Origin: Parahoeflea alexandrii
GTDB lineage: Bacteria > Pseudomonadota > Alphaproteobacteria > Rhizobiales > Rhizobiaceae
NCBI RefSeq assembly: GCF_024105735.1
Contig: NZ_JAAAML010000001.1
Span: 860,895 to 924,894, forward strand
Reading direction: 5' to 3'
Length of the DNA stretch: 64,000 nt
Numbering within the stretch: the first letter of the stretch is position 1; every line of letters starts with the position of its first letter. This document shows positions 8,781-15,533 of this stretch, one piece after another. The position numbers were made by a program, and so were the translations under genes. The notes under the pieces are model-generated. The model did not search any database, was not told where the DNA came from, and saw nothing but the letters and a program-made list of their open reading frames with translations.

Positions 8781-9244
8781 GCTTCACCGCCTTTCTGGCT
8801 TTGCTCGACGGGCATGCCGCCTGCTGGGTCGATGGGATTGACCGCAATGAATGCGCGCTTCAAATCACCAATTTTGATCAACGGGGCGTGGTTGTATTTC
8901 ATCATCGGCTTGACGATGTCATCCGGGTGTTCGCCGTCGCCAACGTCCTTTTCGTAGACCTTGGCAAATGGCTCCAGCGCTTCCCTCATCCGCTCGTTCG
9001 TGACCACGAGACGGGCGATTTCTGCGTCCTTGGTGGCGTCGATGCGGGCATTCCAAAATGCCGCTATAGCTTCGCTATCGAGAGTATCGACGTGATCCTT
9101 TCTTTTGATCGGGGGCCATGTCGCTTCGCACTTCCCGCAGGAGAGCGTGAATCCGCCACCCTCCACAGTGCTTCCGGGATAGTCTGCGTCTTGCAAGTCA
9201 GTCCCGCAAAACGGGCACGGCTTCAATTCTGCCTTGTCACTCAT
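8777..9244 (-). CDS. Lar-like (restriction alleviation) zinc-ribbon protein
   Basis: The 155-aa protein has KPCPFCG near the N-terminus, a second pair LSCGKCEATWPP, and EAIAAFWNARI, the hallmark arrangement of Lar-family proteins (two CxxC knuckles and a terminal WN(T/A)R). Lar of the Rac prophage modulates type I restriction; most family members are untested. A C-terminal extension of about 80 residues follows. The start at 9244 overlaps the upstream stop (ATGA). Confidence 0.7.
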   Translation of the reverse strand: MSDKAELKPCPFCGTDLQDADYPGSTVEGGGFTLSCGKCEATWPPIKRKDHVDTLDSEAIAAFWNARIDATKDAEIARLVVTNERMREALEPFAKVYEKDVGDGEHPDDIVKPMMKYNHAPLIKIGDLKRAFIAVNPIDPAGGMPVEQSQKGGEA

Positions 9245-9417
9245 ACCGGCAAACTCCAATCAAGCGCACAGGCCAAGAACCATGCCATGCCGATCAGGCT
9301 GATGGTCGCGACGATCTGCACAAATGTGGGTGGATAGATCGGGCAGGGACCGCCAAGCGCCTCGCGCTCTCTGATCAGCCCCTCGCCATCGATCGACGGA
9401 TGGATGATGCGGGTCAT
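9241..9417 (-). CDS. 58-aa single-pass membrane protein
   Basis: This short gene reads MTRIIHPSIDGEGL...LIGMAWFLACALDWSLPV, with one membrane segment at about residues 32-53. Its ATG overlaps the exonuclease stop by one base (TAATG) and its stop overlaps the next start (ATGA), so it fits exactly in the operon. Function unknown. Confidence 0.65.
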   Translation of the reverse strand: MTRIIHPSIDGEGLIREREALGGPCPIYPPTFVQIVATISLIGMAWFLACALDWSLPV

Positions 9418-10091
9418 TACGCCGCCGCCCCGAACGCGAGCTGCATCCGCCGATGGACTTGCCGGACCTTCTCGACGTCATCGATGCAGTAGTCCGCGAT
9501 CTTCTGGTATTCACCAGCCGCGAACAGCTCGCCGACCATGGAGCCGTCGATATCGCCTTTCCCGTCGATCCCGAGCGCAAAGCACAGTTCATCCATCTTG
9601 ATATAGTCGCGCGCCCCAGCCCACTTGGTCATGGTGTCGAACACATCGTCGCCCCAGGGCTTCGGATCGCGCGGGAACCATGACGGCATACGCACGCCGA
9701 GAACAATGGCGCGTTGCCAGAGAAAGCGCAGATCGAAATTCGCGATGTTGTGCCCGACAATGGTCGGAATGCGGCCAAATGGGATATCGGACAGCGCTTC
9801 CGAGAAGCCGGCCAGAAGTGCCCGCTCGTCTTCGTGATACAGCGGCCATGACCAGCACTCGACCGGATCGTCATCAAGTGCAAAGCCGATGAATGCGACA
9901 TGGCCGTATGCACCATTCAAACCGGTCTTGCTGACTGCCTCGGCCACGGCTTCCGGCTTTTTTTCGGCTTCCCACGCGGCAATGGTGTCGGCCTTCTTCA
10001 TCGAAGCAGGCGGCGTAACGTTGGCCGCAACGCGCTCGATGATGATCGGGTCGGCGGTCGGGATGGTTTCGATATCGAGATAAAGGTGCAT
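9417..10091 (-). CDS. DEDD-family 3'-5' exonuclease (PolB proofreading-like)
   Basis: The 224-aa protein has YLDIET (Asp6/Glu8, Exo I), VGHNIANFDLRFLW (Exo II) and IADYCIDDVEKV (Exo III, Tyr-x3-Asp), the metal-binding residues of DnaQ-like exonucleases; the layout matches the stand-alone PolB-exonuclease-like group. A GGAG site lies 9 nt before the ATG. No polymerase of that family is in the prophage, so it may act in repair, recombination or degradation of competing DNA. Confidence 0.85.
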   Translation of the reverse strand: MHLYLDIETIPTADPIIIERVAANVTPPASMKKADTIAAWEAEKKPEAVAEAVSKTGLNGAYGHVAFIGFALDDDPVECWSWPLYHEDERALLAGFSEALSDIPFGRIPTIVGHNIANFDLRFLWQRAIVLGVRMPSWFPRDPKPWGDDVFDTMTKWAGARDYIKMDELCFALGIDGKGDIDGSMVGELFAAGEYQKIADYCIDDVEKVRQVHRRMQLAFGAAA

Positions 10092-10115
10092 GGTCGTGTC
10101 TCCGAGGGTTAAGGG

Positions 10116-10865
10116 TTAAGCTGCAATTCCAGTGACTTCCTCAAGCCCACGTCCATCCATCGCCAGCGTGTGGCCGATGCGGCGTTCGAGCTCGACATAT
10201 TTGCGGTAAAGTGAGGGGTTGAGCCGGGCGGCGGTCTTCAGGTCGCTGCGGTTCGCCATGATGCAGAACACGCAGGACAGTCGGCTCATGCCAGCCGCAT
10301 AGGCCGGGTGCGGCGTCTGTCCAGCTTCGCGGATCAGGGCGAATACGTCCGCCTTGGACATCTCGAAAATCGGGAGCCAGTCATACCATTCGCGACCGGC
10401 TTTGCTGTTTCCGGCGTGAAAGCGGAAAGGCGTCTGTTTCGATCGTGCAGCGCTTTCTTCCGCACGGATGCCCATGCAGTTGACGACGAGGCCGCCGAAC
10501 TCCGGATGCGCTTTCAGATATTGGCGGATCGTGCGCTCAATCGGCCCACGCTTCAAATCGCTGGTGCATTGCCGATGGCTTGGGCTCGGCCACATGCCTC
10601 GCCGCTCAACCATTTCCAGAAGCGTCTTGTTTGGATTGCGGCAAGTCTCAATCGGCAGATCGCCGACCGTGGCGTGAATGTGATCCACATTCCCAGCCCA
10701 CTCGACTTCGCCGAGGTCGGCATGAATCACCAGCAGTTGTTTGGCGGGAACCAGTCGACGCAGGACAATTGCCATTGCCTGGCTGTCTTTGCCGGCGCTG
10801 TGGTTGATGACAAACAGCGCCCCTCGCGAGATCAGATCTTGGATTTTTGCGGGAGTGGTCGACAT
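10116..10865 (-). CDS. Phosphoadenosine phosphosulfate reductase-like (PP-loop) protein
   Basis: The 249-aa PP-loop ATPase has NHSAGKDSQAM (SGGxDS-type pyrophosphate loop), CMGIRAEESAARSK (GIRxxES...R) and LSCVFCIMANRSDL (CxxC). It resembles phage PAPS-reductase-like and DndC-like proteins, which activate substrates by adenylation; the true substrate is unknown. I chose the ATG at 10865, with GGAG 9 nt upstream, over the ATG at 10880. It is the first gene of the leftward operon and sits directly behind two repressor operators. Confidence 0.85.
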   Translation of the reverse strand: MSTTPAKIQDLISRGALFVINHSAGKDSQAMAIVLRRLVPAKQLLVIHADLGEVEWAGNVDHIHATVGDLPIETCRNPNKTLLEMVERRGMWPSPSHRQCTSDLKRGPIERTIRQYLKAHPEFGGLVVNCMGIRAEESAARSKQTPFRFHAGNSKAGREWYDWLPIFEMSKADVFALIREAGQTPHPAYAAGMSRLSCVFCIMANRSDLKTAARLNPSLYRKYVELERRIGHTLAMDGRGLEEVTGIAA

Positions 10866-10902
10866 CAAGTGAGGCTCCATTGCCGTGATTGGCTATGGAG
10901 CG

Positions 10903-10931
10903 ACTATCTACACAATACGTGTAACTGTCAA
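10903..10931 (-). promoter_or_regulatory. Leftward early promoter
   Basis: On the minus strand TTGACA (10931-10926) and GATAGT (10908-10903) are separated by 17 bp. Both hexamers are overlapped or touched by the two operator palindromes, so repressor binding should shut it off. It would drive the operon from the PP-loop gene to the integrase. Confidence 0.65.
10909..10923. promoter_or_regulatory. Repressor operator OL1
   Basis: TACAC-AATAC-GTGTA is a palindrome with 5-bp arms, lying in the spacer of the leftward promoter. It matches three other sites in the switch region. Confidence 0.7.
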
Positions 10932-10944
10932 CACAAAACGTGTA
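10930..10944. promoter_or_regulatory. Repressor operator OL2
   Basis: AACAC-AAAAC-GTGTA is centred 21 bp (two helical turns) from OL1 and overlaps the -35 hexamer of the leftward promoter. Confidence 0.7.
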
Positions 10945-10949
10945 ATTTA

Positions 10950-11627
10950 TTATTCGAGCGGTCTATACGATCCGATCACCCTTGCAATTATCTCGACGGA
11001 GTCGCCGTTTTCAATGCTGCCAAGGTAGACTGGCTTTTGGAATTTTGGGTCGGTGCTGTCCGGGAATAGTTGCCAAGCGCCGTCCACGAAGCGAAGGCGT
11101 TTAAGGGAAGTCTCGGCCAGTTCCCCAATGCGGCGGCGCACCACCACGATATCGTTTTCAACTGCGTCTCGAGAGTGTCCGGTCCGGACTGCGATGACAT
11201 AATCGCCGTCCTGCACCACTCTGTTCATGCTGTTGCCCCGCACCAGGAAAGCCATTTGGGCGTCCGGAGGATACTGCGGATCAGGAGACATCGGCACATA
11301 TGAGTTGTCGTGAAATGAGAAGCTTTCCTCTTCAACCCAGTGACCAGCCTGAACTTCTCCGGTGACTGGAACGGCACCGATCCTATCGCGCGGCTCGAAC
11401 GGGACTGCTTCTTTTGCGTCCTTCGGTTCACCTGTCATCAACCATGATGCGTTCACCCCGAACGCCCTGGCGTATTTCCTGACGGTGTGAATTTTTGGAA
11501 TTCTGGCACCATTCTCATGTGACGCATACGTGCTGTAGGTCCACTGCAGGGTTTCGGCGGCTTCTCGCGCGCTACGATACCCTGCGTTCTCCCGTGCTGT
11601 CGCCAGTCGCTTGCCGATTGTTTCCAT
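10950..11627 (-). CDS. Phage repressor, HTH plus S24/LexA autoprotease
   Basis: In this 225-aa protein, residues 1-65 form a Cro/CI-type helix-turn-helix (SAREAAETLQWTYSTYASHENG). Residues 85-225 are an S24 peptidase domain with a candidate Ala-Gly cleavage bond at 94-95 (EVQAGHW), Ser133 in FLVRGNSMN and a candidate general-base Lys176. It should bind the four TACACAAAACGTGTA-type sites and hold both early promoters off; RecA-stimulated self-cleavage would induce the phage. No Shine-Dalgarno sequence is obvious before its ATG. Confidence 0.9.
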   Translation of the reverse strand: METIGKRLATARENAGYRSAREAAETLQWTYSTYASHENGARIPKIHTVRKYARAFGVNASWLMTGEPKDAKEAVPFEPRDRIGAVPVTGEVQAGHWVEEESFSFHDNSYVPMSPDPQYPPDAQMAFLVRGNSMNRVVQDGDYVIAVRTGHSRDAVENDIVVVRRRIGELAETSLKRLRFVDGAWQLFPDSTDPKFQKPVYLGSIENGDSVEIIARVIGSYRPLE

Positions 11628-11652
11628 GATTTAGCGGCATATCAAAAAAAAA

Positions 11653-11667
11653 TACACAAAACGTATT
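11653..11667. promoter_or_regulatory. Repressor operator OR1
   Basis: TACACAAAACGTATT, between the divergent repressor and Cro-like genes, overlaps the -35 hexamer of the rightward promoter. Confidence 0.65.
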
Positions 11668-11694
11668 GACCAAAAATTACACAAAACGTATAAA
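11666..11694 (+). promoter_or_regulatory. Rightward early promoter (leaderless mRNA)
   Basis: TTGACC (11666-11671) and TATAAA (11689-11694) are spaced by 17 bp. The -10 ends only 6 bp before the ATG at 11701, so the transcript should begin at or next to the start codon. Confidence 0.75.
11678..11692. promoter_or_regulatory. Repressor operator OR2
   Basis: TACACAAAACGTATA overlaps the -10 hexamer of the rightward promoter, with its centre 25 bp from OR1. Confidence 0.65.
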
Positions 11695-11700
11695 TTCGCC

Positions 11701-11925
11701 ATGAGCAACTTTCGAAACATCATTGAGAAGTGGCCAAGCCGAGGCGAATTCGCCGCTGATCTTGGCGTCACCCCGCAACATGCGACGAACATGTACACCC
11801 GCGATGGCATTCCATCGAAATATTGGGCTGCGCTTGTCTCATCTGCATCCGTTCGCGGCATTGATGGCGTCACTCTCGATGACTTGGCGCGCATTGCCGC
11901 CAAGGGGACGGGAGTTGCCGCATGA
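11701..11925 (+). CDS. Cro-like HTH protein
   Basis: The 74-aa protein contains a helix-turn-helix (SRGEFAADLGVTPQHATNMYTR) like the Cro/CI and carnitine-operon-activator-like HTH of small phage antirepressors. It is divergent from the repressor and shares its operators, so it is probably the lytic-side regulator. There is no Shine-Dalgarno; the promoter places the transcript start at the ATG. The downstream gene overlaps by 4 bp. Confidence 0.8.
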   Translation: MSNFRNIIEKWPSRGEFAADLGVTPQHATNMYTRDGIPSKYWAALVSSASVRGIDGVTLDDLARIAAKGTGVAA

Positions 11926-12146
11926 TCTCCAACACGCGCACAGTCCCCGCAACCCCAGACAGTGCGCGTCTAGCCGGACGGGTTCGCCGCCTGTCCGGCG
12001 CAAATTCCCCGATTGAACGCGCCAGCCGCCAAGCATCGCCGCGCCAATCGTCATTCACTGCCTTCATTCCGATCAACACACAGATGAAGGCCCAAAGTCA
12101 TGGAAAAGATATCCGCAATCCCGGAAAGGCGCGCGCACATGTCTGA
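11922..12146 (+). CDS. Hypothetical phage protein
   Basis: The 74-aa basic, Ser/Arg/Pro-rich protein lacks recognisable domains. The ATG overlaps the Cro-like stop (ATGA) and a GGGAG site precedes it, which supports translation. Its 3' end overlaps the next gene by 8 bp. It may be disordered. Moderate chance of being spurious. Confidence 0.45.
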   Translation: MISNTRTVPATPDSARLAGRVRRLSGANSPIERASRQASPRQSSFTAFIPINTQMKAQSHGKDIRNPGKARAHV

Positions 12147-12600
12147 CGTAGCAATCGCCAGAAACCTGATCCGCGAGATCGCCGGAGACGCATGGAACGG
12201 CAAAGGCGACATGCTCGCTCGCGTCCACTCCGCCTGTCTCAAGCACGGCAAGGACTTCACCGCGCGGCGCATCCGGTCGTTCTGGCATGGTGAGGCGGCA
12301 ATCGTCGCCCACAACGAGATTGTCAGTCTGGCCGAGGTTGCGGCTGCAGAGAAGACGAAACGCGACAGGATCAACGAGGCAAAGGCCAGCCATGCAGAAT
12401 TCATCAATCGCGCATCGGCTGTTCTTGACCGTCTTTCCGCTCAGGATGCGGATTTCCATGGCGAGTACATTGCAGCGCTTCGCGATCTGGCGAGCGGCGC
12501 GGCTGGCGGCACGGCAACGAACCATCGCGGCGAGCGCCGTTCGGGTGGTGTTGGACGCCGCGCAATGGACGCAATGGATTGCGCCGGAGATCGCATCTGA
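12139..12600 (+). CDS. Hypothetical early phage protein
   Basis: The 153-aa protein begins MSDVAIARNLIREIAGDAWNGKGDM, with a basic stretch FTARRIRSFWHGEAAIV that looks DNA-binding and a helical C-terminal half. Similar proteins occur at this place, after Cro and before recombination genes, in alphaproteobacterial prophages. The start at 12139 is preceded by GGAAAGG 9 nt away; an in-frame ATG at 12100 is less likely. Role unknown, possibly regulatory. Confidence 0.65.
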   Translation: MSDVAIARNLIREIAGDAWNGKGDMLARVHSACLKHGKDFTARRIRSFWHGEAAIVAHNEIVSLAEVAAAEKTKRDRINEAKASHAEFINRASAVLDRLSAQDADFHGEYIAALRDLASGAAGGTATNHRGERRSGGVGRRAMDAMDCAGDRI

Positions 12601-13130
12601 TGCTGACCCAGACAACCATCAAGAACCGGACGACCGTGCCAGGCGTCCCGACCGGGGCGGTTAAACCTCCCAAGCCTGCCCCGGTCACCTTTACCATTCC
12701 GGCCCCGCCCTCGACCAATAACTTGTTTCTCAACAAGGCTGGCAAGGGCAGGGTGCCGACAGCGCAATATCTGGATTGGAAGATGCAGGCCGCGACCGCG
12801 ATCCGCATGCAGAACGTCCAGAAGGTCGCGGGACGGGTCATCATTCTGATCGGAGTCGAGCGGCACTCAAGCCAGGCCGATATCGACAACAGGATCAAGG
12901 CCACACAAGACGCGCTGGTCAAGGCTGACATCATTGATGATGACCGCTTCGTGACCGCCGCTTTCGCCTTCTGGTCGCCGAAGGCCAATCATCTGGCGCA
13001 TGTCGCCATCTACCCATGCCAGCGCATGACGCTGACGTTCCACCCCTCGCACGATGGCGCAAGCGGGGCATTGGTGGTTGACGCGCCACAACTCGAAAAT
13101 GGAGAAGATCATGCCGATTTCACTCGCTGA
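12600..13130 (+). CDS. RusA-family Holliday junction resolvase
   Basis: The 176-aa protein matches RusA: TIPAPPSTNNLFLN at the start of the fold, then the acidic cluster ADIDNRIKATQDALVKADIIDDDR with the Asp residues that bind Mg. RusA resolves four-way DNA junctions, here probably during phage recombination-dependent replication and packaging. The start overlaps the previous stop by one base (TGATG). Confidence 0.88.
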   Translation: MLTQTTIKNRTTVPGVPTGAVKPPKPAPVTFTIPAPPSTNNLFLNKAGKGRVPTAQYLDWKMQAATAIRMQNVQKVAGRVIILIGVERHSSQADIDNRIKATQDALVKADIIDDDRFVTAAFAFWSPKANHLAHVAIYPCQRMTLTFHPSHDGASGALVVDAPQLENGEDHADFTR

Positions 13131-13980
13131 TCTCAAGCAGGTGCGAGCGGACAAGCCGCCGCGCATGCTCATCTACGGCCCGCCCGGCATTGGCAAGACC
13201 ACGCTGGCGAGCGAATTCCCGAACGCTGTTTTCCTGCAGGTCGAGGACGGTACGCCCGGCGATGCCGAGCTGACCAGCTTTGGCAAGCTCGGAACATACG
13301 GCGAGGTGGTCGAGGCTTTGGCTGCGCTCTATGAAGGCGACCACGGCTACAAGACGCTGGTCATCGACAGCGTCACCGAAATGCAGAAGCTCGTCTATGA
13401 GGAAACCTGCACGCGCGGTGATGAAAATGGCGTGAGCTATGCCCGCATGGAGGACTTCCCATATTCGAAGGGGTTCATGTTCGCGACCACGGTCTGGCAG
13501 GAATTCATCGCCATGCTGGACGCGCTGCGCAATGATCGCGGTATGGCGATCATCCTGATCGCCCACTCGGCAATCCAGGAGCACAAGGACCCGGAGCTTC
13601 CGGCCTATGACCAGCATCAGATCTCGCTGCATGCGCCCAAGAAGGGCGATCAGGGCAGGGCGGATCACCGAGCGTTGTTCGAGCGGTGGCTTGATGCCGT
13701 GATCCTGCTCAAGCGCAACGTGGTCATCAAGGCCGACGACAAGACCGGCGTGGCCGCCAAGAATGACAAGAGCACGGCTCGCGTTCGCGCCGCCGGCGGC
13801 GAGGTCGTGACCATGAACACGGTCGGCAAGCCCAGCCTCAACGCCAAGAACCGCTACGGCATTCCCGCGACGGTTCGCTACGACAAGGGGCAGGGCTTTG
13901 CAGCCCTCGCGCCATATCTCCCCGGATTTGAAGAAACGCCCGCGCCCATGGCTGCGGTCAAACAGAAGGATGCCGCGTGA
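13111..13980 (+). CDS. Sak4-like phage P-loop ATPase (RecA-like recombinase)
   Basis: The 289-aa protein has Walker [10 protein letters not shown] at 23-31, Walker B-like TLVIDSVTE and [10 protein letters not shown], fitting the phage nucleotide-binding protein family that includes Sak4 single-strand annealing recombinases. Sak4 proteins usually work with a phage SSB, and one follows two genes later. The ATG at 13111 is chosen because GGAG lies 6 nt upstream; the upstream frame to 13054 overlaps rusA. Confidence 0.85.
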   Translation: MPISLADLKQVRADKPPRMLIYGPPGIGKTTLASEFPNAVFLQVEDGTPGDAELTSFGKLGTYGEVVEALAALYEGDHGYKTLVIDSVTEMQKLVYEETCTRGDENGVSYARMEDFPYSKGFMFATTVWQEFIAMLDALRNDRGMAIILIAHSAIQEHKDPELPAYDQHQISLHAPKKGDQGRADHRALFERWLDAVILLKRNVVIKADDKTGVAAKNDKSTARVRAAGGEVVTMNTVGKPSLNAKNRYGIPATVRYDKGQGFAALAPYLPGFEETPAPMAAVKQKDAA

Positions 13981-14243
13981 TGTCGGACGCTGGAGCAGTT
14001 GCCCGCGATCAATTGCGGTCATTCGTCGAGCGCATCGAGCGCTTGAACGAGGAAGCCAAGACCATCGCCGATGACATCAAGGATGTCTACGGCGAGGCCA
14101 AAGCCATGGGGTTCGATACGAAAGTTCTGCGCGAAGTGATCAAGCTTCGCAAGCTCGATCAGAACGAGCGGATGGAACTTGAATCGATCCTCGACACCTA
14201 CCTTCACGCGCTTGGAATGGCGCCGGAACCGGAGCAAAACTGA
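13980..14243 (+). CDS. GapR-like nucleoid-associated protein (DUF2312)
   Basis: The 87-aa protein closely follows the host GapR family: [45 protein letters not shown] and [10 protein letters not shown]. GapR of Caulobacter clamps overtwisted, AT-rich DNA ahead of replication forks and helps topoisomerases. A phage copy sits here between a recombinase and an SSB. Its start overlaps the upstream stop by one base and its own stop is shared in the same way. Little doubt about the family. Confidence 0.92.
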   Translation: MSDAGAVARDQLRSFVERIERLNEEAKTIADDIKDVYGEAKAMGFDTKVLREVIKLRKLDQNERMELESILDTYLHALGMAPEPEQN

Positions 14244-14833
14244 TGGTACAGATCGCAGGACACTATGACCAGAATGCCGAACCGTCGTCGGGCGATTTCG
14301 ACCCGATCCCGGCCGGTGAATATCCCGCATTCATCGAACAATCCGAGATTGCTGAGATCTCCAGCAAGGCCGAGAAGGGCCGCTGCCTGGTGCTGACATG
14401 GAAGATCACGGGCGAGCACTTCGCCGGTCGCCTGATCTGGCAGCGGCTCAATATGTGGGCCGAGAACATGAACAATCTCGACAAGGTGATCAGCATCGCC
14501 AATTCGCAGTTCGCCATGGTCCGCGAGGCCACGGGCAAGCTGAACGTGGCCGATACCGACGAGCTTCTGCAGATCCCGTGCATCATCAAGGTCAAGGTCA
14601 AGACCGACCCGACCGGGCAGTATGGGCCGCAGAACGAGATCACCAGCGTCAAGGCCGCGAATGCTGGCCCCGCCGCTCGCACTGCACCGCCCGCATCCCG
14701 CGGCCCGGCACCGACGTCCCGTGGTCCTGCCCCAAGCAAGGCCCCTGCGGCTGGTGGCGGCAAGGCCAATCCGTTCGGGCACCTGAAATCGGGTGCGCAG
14801 CAGCAGCTGGTCGACGACGACATCCCGTTCTGA
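14243..14833 (+). CDS. DUF669-family single-strand DNA-binding-like protein
   Basis: The 196-aa protein has an N-terminal DUF669 fold (FDPIPAGEYPAFIEQSEI...LTWKITGEHFAGRLIWQRLNMW), a disordered Ala/Pro/Gly linker, and the C-terminal tip DDDIPF. That acidic Pro-Phe tail is the protein-docking signal of bacterial SSBs. Together with the neighbouring Sak4-like ATPase it forms a likely SSB/annealase pair. It overlaps gapR by one base. Confidence 0.85.
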   Translation: MVQIAGHYDQNAEPSSGDFDPIPAGEYPAFIEQSEIAEISSKAEKGRCLVLTWKITGEHFAGRLIWQRLNMWAENMNNLDKVISIANSQFAMVREATGKLNVADTDELLQIPCIIKVKVKTDPTGQYGPQNEITSVKAANAGPAARTAPPASRGPAPTSRGPAPSKAPAAGGGKANPFGHLKSGAQQQLVDDDIPF

Positions 14834-14840
14834 CCATGCA

Positions 14841-14880
14841 GCCGGGCGGGTAACAGGCCTAGTAAACCAACCCGCCCGGC
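14841..14880 (+). other. Strong 11-bp perfect hairpin without T run
   Basis: GCCGGGCGGGT (14841-14851) pairs fully with ACCCGCCCGGC (14870-14880) around an 18-nt loop. It sits between the SSB-like gene and the next gene. Lacking a U-tract, it is not a standard terminator; it may protect the upstream mRNA 3' end or tune the ratio of upstream to downstream expression. Confidence 0.7.
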
Positions 14881-14928
14881 ACCTTCACCATCAACGATTT
14901 TCACATTGACCGCGAAAGGACCGCGACA

Positions 14929-15141
14929 ATGAACGGCGAAGCCTTGCCTTGCAAGTGGCCTGAATACCAGCGCCCGGCACAATCGAGCCCGAACTTCACC
15001 CCGCCACAGCCCGAGAGCATTTGCGCCCCGGCCGATCTGACATGCGCCAATGAGGTCGAGGGCTTCCACGCTTTCAATCGTGCCCGTGCCCGCGCGCTGA
15101 TTGCCAAGACTGCCCGCGCGATGCGGGCGGAGGTGGCGTGA
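14929..15141 (+). CDS. Hypothetical phage protein
   Basis: The 70-aa protein has a Pro-rich N-terminus and an Ala/Arg helix at the end (FNRARARALIAKTARAMRAEV). An AAAGGA site lies 10 nt upstream, and its stop overlaps the next start. No family recognised. Confidence 0.55.
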   Translation: MNGEALPCKWPEYQRPAQSSPNFTPPQPESICAPADLTCANEVEGFHAFNRARARALIAKTARAMRAEVA

Positions 15142-15533
15142 TGCGGATCGTTTCCGAGCAAGAGTTTCACGCACGGATAGCGCATGTCCTTTCCGCCGAC
15201 ACTGACGACATAGAAATCGGCAGCGTCACGGGTCCGGGCAGATCGGGCGCGGTGGCCGCTGTTTACGCTAGTCATCTGTTGCACATTCCGTTCATCCCAT
15301 ATGGCGCAAAAGTTCCGACGCATCTAGGCAGGCTGCTTATCATTGATACGGCCATGGAGAGTGGCGCGACGTTGCGCAAAGCCGAGCGCAAGTACGCCTA
15401 TGCCGACCCGCTGGTGATTGCCTGCTACCATGAGCCGCCTCGTGTAGCGTTCTGGTATGAGGCCGGAAAACCGCAGCGTTTCAGGCACGAGGCGATTGAA
15501 CGCGCCCGCAGGCCATTGGCGCTTGCATCATGA
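15141..15533 (+). CDS. Phosphoribosyltransferase-like protein
   Basis: The 130-aa protein contains GSVTGPGRSGAVAAVYAS (the pyrophosphate-loop side) and RLLIIDTAMESGATLRKAE, the PRPP-binding signature of type I phosphoribosyltransferases (here DTAMESGAT in place of DDVxxTGxT). It is shorter than housekeeping PRTases. It could act in nucleotide salvage or merely keep the fold for another role. Translationally coupled to both neighbours. Confidence 0.65.
   Translation: MRIVSEQEFHARIAHVLSADTDDIEIGSVTGPGRSGAVAAVYASHLLHIPFIPYGAKVPTHLGRLLIIDTAMESGATLRKAERKYAYADPLVIACYHEPPRVAFWYEAGKPQRFRHEAIERARRPLALAS

Noticed and set aside
11697..11702. Shine-Dalgarno for the Cro-like gene
   Set aside because: None is present between the -10 hexamer and the ATG, so the message is treated as leaderless.
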